Shown here piece by piece: positions 59,248 through 64,000 of a stretch of DNA of 64,000 bases. The DNA is taken from assembly GCF_937138205.1 (NCBI RefSeq), contig NZ_CAKZOT010000059.1, positions 1-64,000 on the forward strand, in the 5' to 3' direction. Every line of letters starts with the position of its first letter. The stretch's first letter is position 1. Source of the stretch: an uncultured Rhodospira sp. (GTDB lineage: Bacteria > Pseudomonadota > Alphaproteobacteria > Rhodospirillales > Rhodospirillaceae). A program made the position numbers and the translations under genes. Under the pieces are notes generated by a model, which saw only the letters and a program-made list of their open reading frames with translations, searched no databases and was not told the DNA's origin.

Positions 59248-61023
59248 TCAGTTCAACGCCATCGCCGCCTGGACAAGCTCGACGAACCGGGCACGGTGGC
59301 CGTTCGGGTCCTCGCCTACGGCGCCGCTCGCCAGTTCCAGCACGTCCCCCAGGCCATGGTCGCCGACCGCCGTGTTCCCCTGAAGGATCTGCGCCAGCCC
59401 TGCGACGGCGACCGCGAACCGGGCGTCATCGTCCTGTTGCGCCACGGGTGCGCGGTCGGCGTCGGTCACCGGCCGCGTCATCAGGCGCGAGGCCGTCTCG
59501 CCCGGGGTCTTCCAGCGGAGGCGCAGGTGGGCGATCTCGGCCTCTCGGCCGCCGGCCGGTGCCGCCGACGCCGTGTCACCATACCGCCGCTCCGGCAGCC
59601 GCAGCCCGGCCGAGCCCGGCGCGGCGATCTCGTAGATCGCGGTGACGGTGTGGCCGTCGCCGATCTCGCCGGCGTCCACCGCGTCGTTGGCGAAGTCCTC
59701 CTCGCGCAGCAGGCGGGTCTCGTAGCCCACCAGGCGGTATTCGGCGACGCGCGCCGGATTGAACTCGACCTGGAACTTGACGTCGTCGGCGATGGGTTGA
59801 AGCTGCGCGGCCAGCTTCTCGACCAGCACGCGGCGGCCCTCCTCCAGCGTGTCCAGATAGGCCGCCATGCCGTTGCCGGCCTGGGCAAGCTGTTGCATGG
59901 TCTTGTCGTTGTAGTTGCCGCGACCGACGCCGAGAATACTGAGGTAAATCCCGGTCTCGCGCTTGCGGGCGACGTAGTCCTCCAGGCGGCCGTCATCGAT
60001 CACGCCGAGGTTGAAATCGCCGTCGGTGGCCAGGATGATCCGGTTGATGGCGCCCTTCTGGAAGTTCTCCTCGGCCAGCGCATAGGCCGTGGCGATGCCC
60101 TTGGAGCCGGCCGTGCCGCCGCCGGAGGTCAGGCGACCAAGCGCCGTGCAGATCGTCTCCTTGTCGTCGGCGGGCGTGGGCTCCAGCACCACGCGGTCGG
60201 CGCCAGCGTAGGTCACCAGGGCAATGTGATCCTCGGCGCCCAGTTGATCCACCAGAAGCGCCATGGACCGCTTGACCAGCCCCAGGCGGTCGGGACCGTG
60301 CATGGAGCCGGACACGTCGGCCAGCAGCACGACGTTGGCCGGCGGGCGCTGGCTGCGCTCGGGCGACCAGCCGCGAATGCCGACCACCATGACCTCGCGT
60401 CCCTGGCCCCACGGCGACGGCATCACGGTGACATCCGGGGCGAAGGGCTCGGCGGCGGTGCGCGGGCGGGGATAGGCGTAGTCGAAGGCGTTCACCATCT
60501 CCTCAACCCGCACGGCATCGGCCGGCGGGTGGTCGCCGTCGCGGATGAAGCGGCGCACCACGCCCATCGACGCTGTGTCGACGTCGGCGGAGAAGGTCGA
60601 GACCGGGTGATCGGCGGTGCGTGTCACGCCGTTCAGGTCGACATCGGAAAAACGGTCCCGTTCGAGGTCGGACGGCGCCGGCTGCTGTTGGCCCCAAGGC
60701 TGACCCGGACGGGGTCGCGGTGCATATTTCAAGGCGTCGGGCATCTCGGAGACCGCAGATCGCGCCGCCTCCTGGGGTGCTGGCGCCGGGGGGGCCGCCT
60801 GGGGAAGCTGGTTGCGGCGCACCGGCGCGCTGCCGCCGGTCCAGCCAGGCGGAATCGTGGGCCGGATGGTCGAGTCCGTCTGGGTTGCCTCGGTCCGTTC
60901 GACGATGGCCAGGCAGCTGTCCGCCGCGCTGGCCGCCGCGCTGGCGGCCGGGGCGACGAACGGCGCCGCGAGCAGGACAAGGACGAGACCGGCGTGACGG
61001 CCGGTCCGGGCGCGGTAAGTCAT
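59248..61023 (-). CDS. von Willebrand factor type A domain protein
   Basis: 591 residues. Signal peptide (GLVLVLLAAPFVAPAASAAA), a Pro-rich linker, the vWF_A N-terminal domain (TFSADVDTASMGVVRRFIRDG; VRVEEMVNAFDYAYP), the VWA domain with MIDAS motif LLADVSGSMHG, and a C-terminal DUF3520 region (FQVEFNPARVAEYRLVGYETR, LRLRWKTPGETASRLMTRPV). Homologs (YfbK type) are exported and of unclear role, probably metal-dependent protein binding at the envelope. Convergent with ctrA. Confidence 0.9.
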   Translation of the reverse strand: MTYRARTGRHAGLVLVLLAAPFVAPAASAAASAADSCLAIVERTEATQTDSTIRPTIPPGWTGGSAPVRRNQLPQAAPPAPAPQEAARSAVSEMPDALKYAPRPRPGQPWGQQQPAPSDLERDRFSDVDLNGVTRTADHPVSTFSADVDTASMGVVRRFIRDGDHPPADAVRVEEMVNAFDYAYPRPRTAAEPFAPDVTVMPSPWGQGREVMVVGIRGWSPERSQRPPANVVLLADVSGSMHGPDRLGLVKRSMALLVDQLGAEDHIALVTYAGADRVVLEPTPADDKETICTALGRLTSGGGTAGSKGIATAYALAEENFQKGAINRIILATDGDFNLGVIDDGRLEDYVARKRETGIYLSILGVGRGNYNDKTMQQLAQAGNGMAAYLDTLEEGRRVLVEKLAAQLQPIADDVKFQVEFNPARVAEYRLVGYETRLLREEDFANDAVDAGEIGDGHTVTAIYEIAAPGSAGLRLPERRYGDTASAAPAGGREAEIAHLRLRWKTPGETASRLMTRPVTDADRAPVAQQDDDARFAVAVAGLAQILQGNTAVGDHGLGDVLELASGAVGEDPNGHRARFVELVQAAMALN

Positions 61024-61278
61024 GGGTCGTCTCCCCTCATTGAACGACGCGGTGGACGCTGGCCGCGCCCTTCCCCATGTCAGCCGCAGGGCCGCCGGAG
61101 CGCGGTGCGCCGGTCACGGGCGGGCGGGACTGGCGTCGGACCCGTCCCTGATGCAAGCTGGTCCACGAAGGCGTCCACAAAATGGCGGAACCGGCACGAA
61201 TGCGGGGCGGGGCGGCGCGGCGTCGGCAAGACTGTTGGCGGTGTTCGGGACCGCGAGGACGAAGAGGCACACGACAGG

Positions 61279-61674
61279 ATGTATAGTTCCACCACCTATG
61301 ATATTCGTGTCACGGTCCAGCCCATCTATCTGGAGGATCAGTCGGAGCCGGACGAGGGGCACTACGTCTGGGCCTATCAGGTGGTCATCGGCAACGAGGG
61401 CACCGAGTCCGTGCAGTTGATGCGCCGGCACTGGCTGATCACGGACGCCAACGGCTTCATCCGGGATGTGGAAGGCGCCGGGGTCGTCGGCGTCCAGCCT
61501 GTGCTGGAGCCCGGCGAGGTGTTCGAATACACCAGCGGCTGCCCACTCAGCACGCCATCGGGCTTCATGCAGGGCACATACGCAATGCGGTGGACCGAGA
61601 CCGGCGAAATGTTCGACGTCGAAATCCCTGCCTTTTCGCTGGACAGCCCGCATGGCGGGCACAGCGTCCATTGA
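61279..61674 (+). CDS. apaG: ApaG protein
   Basis: 131 residues. Fn3-like ApaG fold: VTVQPIYLEDQSEPDEGHYVWAYQV, LMRRHWLITDANG, VEGAGVVGVQPVLEPGEVFEYTSGCPL and MQGTYAMRW. Length and motifs are typical. The fold binds phosphates or nucleotides weakly and the function is not settled. The ATG follows ACGACAGG. The frame is open far upstream antisense to the VWA gene; that part is not coding. Confidence 0.93.
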   Translation: MYSSTTYDIRVTVQPIYLEDQSEPDEGHYVWAYQVVIGNEGTESVQLMRRHWLITDANGFIRDVEGAGVVGVQPVLEPGEVFEYTSGCPLSTPSGFMQGTYAMRWTETGEMFDVEIPAFSLDSPHGGHSVH

Positions 61675-62109
61675 CGCGGAGGCGGGGAGAGGGCGCTCTC
61701 ATGGTCAAGCCTGCTGGTGATCTCCGGGGTGCTCGCTTATTGGGCGTTTGACGCCAACGGTTTTGTGCGTCTCCGCAGTGGTGTGAAATATTTGTTTCAG
61801 GATCAAACCCGGGTACACTCCCGCGCCATGTGCACTAGACTTGGGCGGCGCGGCCGAACGGTCGGTCGCGTGGGATGAGCCGGCGTTGGTCGGTGTCCGA
61901 GCGTGCGGCGCCCCGACCGCCAAGAGTGTGCCCAGGGAACGACCTTTGGGCGCCGGGGTCGGTCGGTGGCGAGCCGGTGGCGATCCCCGGTGGCGATCCG
62001 ACGACGCGCCGTGGCACACCGGCCGATGGGACAACGGGGGAAGCCAAGCGTGCAGCCGTCAAGCGGACAATCGATCGGCCGGCACGCCAGCAATGATCAG
62101 GCCAGCGAC
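61675..62109. other. 435-base gap without a recognised gene
   Basis: Between apaG and the phosphoesterase gene. A weak hairpin around GGGCG-TTTGA-CGCC (61742-61755) with TTTT following may end apaG. At 61965-61996 the octamer GGTGGCGA occurs three times at 11-13-base spacing. No promoter or RNA gene is convincing. Frames through this region are Arg-rich and probably non-coding. Confidence 0.4.
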
Positions 62110-63063
62110 ATGACGGCATTTGGACCAACGACGCGGTACTACAAAACCATCTTTCTATCCGACATCCACCTGGGGACGCGCGGCTGCAAGGCCGAGATGC
62201 TGCTCGACTTCCTCAAGTACACCGAGTCGGAAACCCTGTACCTTGTGGGGGATATCGTCGACGGCTGGCGGCTCAAGAAGCACTGGCACTGGCCGCAACC
62301 GCACAACGACGTGATACAGAAACTGCTGCGCAAGGCGCGCAAGGGTACTCGCGTCATCTTCATCCCCGGCAACCACGATGAGTTCGCGCGCGATTACTGC
62401 GACGCCGATTTCGGCGATGTGGAACTGCGCCGCGAGATCATCCACGAGGGCGCGGACGGTCGCCGTTATCTGGTCATCCATGGTGATGAGTTCGACGGCG
62501 TGGTGCTGTACGCGCGCTGGCTGGCGGTGCTGGGCGACTGGGCATATGTGACGGTGCTGGAACTGAACCACTGGTTCAATGTGGCGCGTCGGCGTTTGGG
62601 GCTGCCCTACTGGTCCGTCTCTCAGTACCTGAAGCACAAGGTCAAGAACGCCGTCCAGTACATCACCAAGTTCGAGGACAGCATGGCCGAGCTGGCCCGC
62701 AAGCGCGGTGTCGACGGCATCATCTGTGGCCACATCCACCATGCGGAAATCCGGCAGGTGGGCGAGGTGCTGTACTGCAACGACGGCGACTGGGTCGAAA
62801 GCTGCACGGCCATGGTCGAACACGCCGACGGCCGCATGGAGATCATCGACTGGACCAAGGTCCGCGATGTCTCGATGGTCGAGGTGTACCGCGGTCGCGG
62901 ACGACGCAAGGATGTCGGCTCGGACACCGAGCCCGAGCCCGCCGAGGAGACGGTGCCCCTGGCCCAAGTGCGGGAGGTGACGGGCCAATCGCCGGCGCAG
63001 GCGCGCGGCAGTGGTGGCGGGGCCGAGGCGGACCGGCCGCGCGAGTCGTCTGGAATGGCTTGA
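62110..63063 (+). CDS. LpxH-like metallophosphoesterase
   Basis: 317 residues. Calcineurin-type fold: FLSDIHLGTRGCKAEMLL, LVGDIVDGWRLKKHW, FIPGNHDEFARDYCD, VIHGDEFDGVV and ICGHIHHAEIR. This YbbF/LpxH-like family in alphaproteobacteria is usually annotated as UDP-2,3-diacylglucosamine diphosphatase, but the WRLKKHWHWPQ subgroup is distinct from E. coli LpxH and its substrate is not proven. The C-terminal 55 residues are charged, Gly/Pro-rich and non-conserved. It is upstream of a glycosyltransferase gene; the pair is often conserved. Confidence 0.85.
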   Translation: MTAFGPTTRYYKTIFLSDIHLGTRGCKAEMLLDFLKYTESETLYLVGDIVDGWRLKKHWHWPQPHNDVIQKLLRKARKGTRVIFIPGNHDEFARDYCDADFGDVELRREIIHEGADGRRYLVIHGDEFDGVVLYARWLAVLGDWAYVTVLELNHWFNVARRRLGLPYWSVSQYLKHKVKNAVQYITKFEDSMAELARKRGVDGIICGHIHHAEIRQVGEVLYCNDGDWVESCTAMVEHADGRMEIIDWTKVRDVSMVEVYRGRGRRKDVGSDTEPEPAEETVPLAQVREVTGQSPAQARGSGGGAEADRPRESSGMA

Positions 63064-63144
63064 CCGATGGTCGCTATACTGCCGCCGTCTGTTCCGTCCT
63101 GAGGCGACACGCTTCGCCTCGTTCTCCTGTCGAGCCCCGCGACG

Positions 63145-64000
63145 ATGACCAGCCCGACCGCCCCAGACCCCGCTCCTGAACCCGAATCCGACCCGCCCGG
63201 GGCTGGCGCCGGGTCCGATCCGGCCGAGCCGTTCGGGGTGTCCGGGGCGCCGGGTGTGGTCGGCGCGGCCGCGCGGATCCTGATTGTCACCGATGCCTGG
63301 TACCCCCAGGTCAACGGGGTGGTACGCACCCTGGATACGCTGCGCAGCCATCTGGAGGGACGCGGCCACGCCGTGCGGATGCTGACGCCGGACCAGTTCG
63401 ACACGGTCCCCTGCCCGACGTATCCGCAGATCCGCCTGGCCCTGGCGACGCGTCACCGTGTGGCCCGGGCCATCGTCGAGTGGCGGCCGACCGTCATCCA
63501 TATCGCCACCGAGGGGCCGTTGGGCTGGGCCGCGCGCGGGGTGTGCCTCGACCGGGGCGTGCCGTTCACCACGGCCTTCCACACGCGCTTTCCCGAGTAT
63601 GTCCATGCCCGCTTCTGGGTGCCGGTGGACTGGAGCTACGCGCTGTTGCGCCACTTCCATGCGCGGTCGCGCTCCATCATGGTGGCCACCCAGTCGATCG
63701 AGGACGAGTTGACCCGCTGGGGGTTCTCCAACATTCGCCGGTGGGGGCGGGGGGTGGACACCGACCTGTTCCGGCCGCGCGACAAGACCATGCTCGACGA
63801 CGTGATCGCCGGGCCGCGCCCGTGGTTCGTCTATGTGGGTCGCGTGGCCATCGAAAAGAACATCGAGGCGTTCCTCACCCTCGACCTGCCGGGCACCAAG
63901 ATCGTCGTCGGCGGTGGCCCGCAGCTGGACGAGTTGCGCGCCGGCTATCCGGACGTGCGATTCGTGGGCGAGAAGCGCGGCGAGGACCTGGCGGCGCACT
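63145..64000 (+). CDS. GT4 glycosyltransferase, 3' end outside the window
   Basis: The first 285 residues are visible and the frame stays open to the edge. After a disordered Pro/Gly-rich N-terminus of 42 residues comes the GT-B N-terminal domain: RILIVTDAWYPQVNGVVRTL, HAVRMLTPDQFDTVPCPTYP, VIHIATEGPLGWAARG, TAFHTRFPEYVHAR, then the start of the donor-binding half (WFVYVGRVAIEKNIEAFL, KIVVGGGPQLDEL). Similar to alpha-mannosyltransferases and sulfoquinovosyl/digalactosyl-type lipid glycosyltransferases. Likely modifies a lipid, together with the upstream phosphoesterase; acceptor unknown. Confidence 0.85.
   Translation, partial: MTSPTAPDPAPEPESDPPGAGAGSDPAEPFGVSGAPGVVGAAARILIVTDAWYPQVNGVVRTLDTLRSHLEGRGHAVRMLTPDQFDTVPCPTYPQIRLALATRHRVARAIVEWRPTVIHIATEGPLGWAARGVCLDRGVPFTTAFHTRFPEYVHARFWVPVDWSYALLRHFHARSRSIMVATQSIEDELTRWGFSNIRRWGRGVDTDLFRPRDKTMLDDVIAGPRPWFVYVGRVAIEKNIEAFLTLDLPGTKIVVGGGPQLDELRAGYPDVRFVGEKRGEDLAAH

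Noticed and set aside
61965-61996. Three GGTGGCGA octamers as a regulatory array
   Set aside because: Spacing is irregular (11 and 13 bases) and the octamer is cheap in GC-rich DNA; not convincing as a site.
62155-63999. A 614-codon minus-strand frame at the right edge
   Set aside because: It is antisense to the phosphoesterase and the glycosyltransferase, whose plus-strand motifs are clear.

Overview
This is a GC-rich chromosomal window, most likely from an alphaproteobacterium of the Rhodospirillales type. The evidence is a CtrA response regulator with Asp51, a short prolyl-tRNA synthetase without the editing insertion, an ATP12-type F1-ATPase chaperone, a heterotetrameric sarcosine oxidase operon, FliI beside CtrA, and several dispersed palindromic repeats of alphaproteobacterial style. 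The genus cannot be fixed from the sequence alone. No rRNA, tRNA, CRISPR array, prophage or complete insertion sequence was recognised. Coding strands switch often and most genes are core or common accessory genes.

Layout. 0-6.5 kb: ABC-F ATPase, dynamin-like GTPase, REC-PAS-GGDEF cyclase, GNAT acetyltransferase and a DUF465 protein. 6.7-14.1 kb: phosphofructokinase, then a tight run crcB - rluC - DUF2059 - HAD phosphatase, then AsmA and the ATP12 chaperone. 14.3-18.2 kb: two small unknown membrane proteins, then on the minus strand LolD, LolC/E and ProS. 18.2-22.3 kb: a composite palindrome, three tandem paralogous secreted Cache-domain proteins and a chemoreceptor. 22.3-27.8 kb: secreted unknown protein, a 590-bp structured intergenic region, GAF histidine kinase, LapG-type periplasmic protease, an aminoglycoside-phosphotransferase/P-loop-kinase fusion and a small unknown. 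27.9-35.6 kb: glmM, carB, greA, a secreted Cys-rich protein and aspartate aminotransferase. 35.6-38.3 kb: palindromic repeat, two solitary AbrB/MazE-type antitoxin genes, an exported HNH nuclease and a lone BMP-type binding protein. 38.3-43.6 kb: YhaO/YhaN-like nuclease-ATPase pair and a small secreted protein.

43.6-56.6 kb is the most coherent region: a catabolic locus for methylated glycines. Two GlxA/GbdR-type AraC regulators (minus strand) face a plus-strand series: soxB, soxD, soxA, soxG, a dimethylglycine/sarcosine dehydrogenase, a DmdA-like folate-dependent demethylase and a MetF-like reductase. It ends at a strong 12-bp-stem terminator. By family knowledge, sarcosine oxidase and the dehydrogenase yield 5,10-methylene-THF. 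The last two genes look like a methyl-to-THF transfer and re-oxidation module, which could supply the first step (for example glycine betaine to dimethylglycine). The substrate is inference.

56.6-64 kb: fliI, a second composite palindrome, ctrA with a possible self-regulatory site, a von Willebrand factor A protein, apaG, an LpxH-like phosphoesterase and the 5' part of a GT4 glycosyltransferase that runs off the window.

Best leads: (1) the DmdA-like/MetF-like extension of the sarcosine oxidase locus; (2) the three tandem secreted Cache proteins next to a chemoreceptor that lacks a Cache domain; (3) two composite palindromes sharing the same 16-bp outer ends but carrying different inner palindromes.
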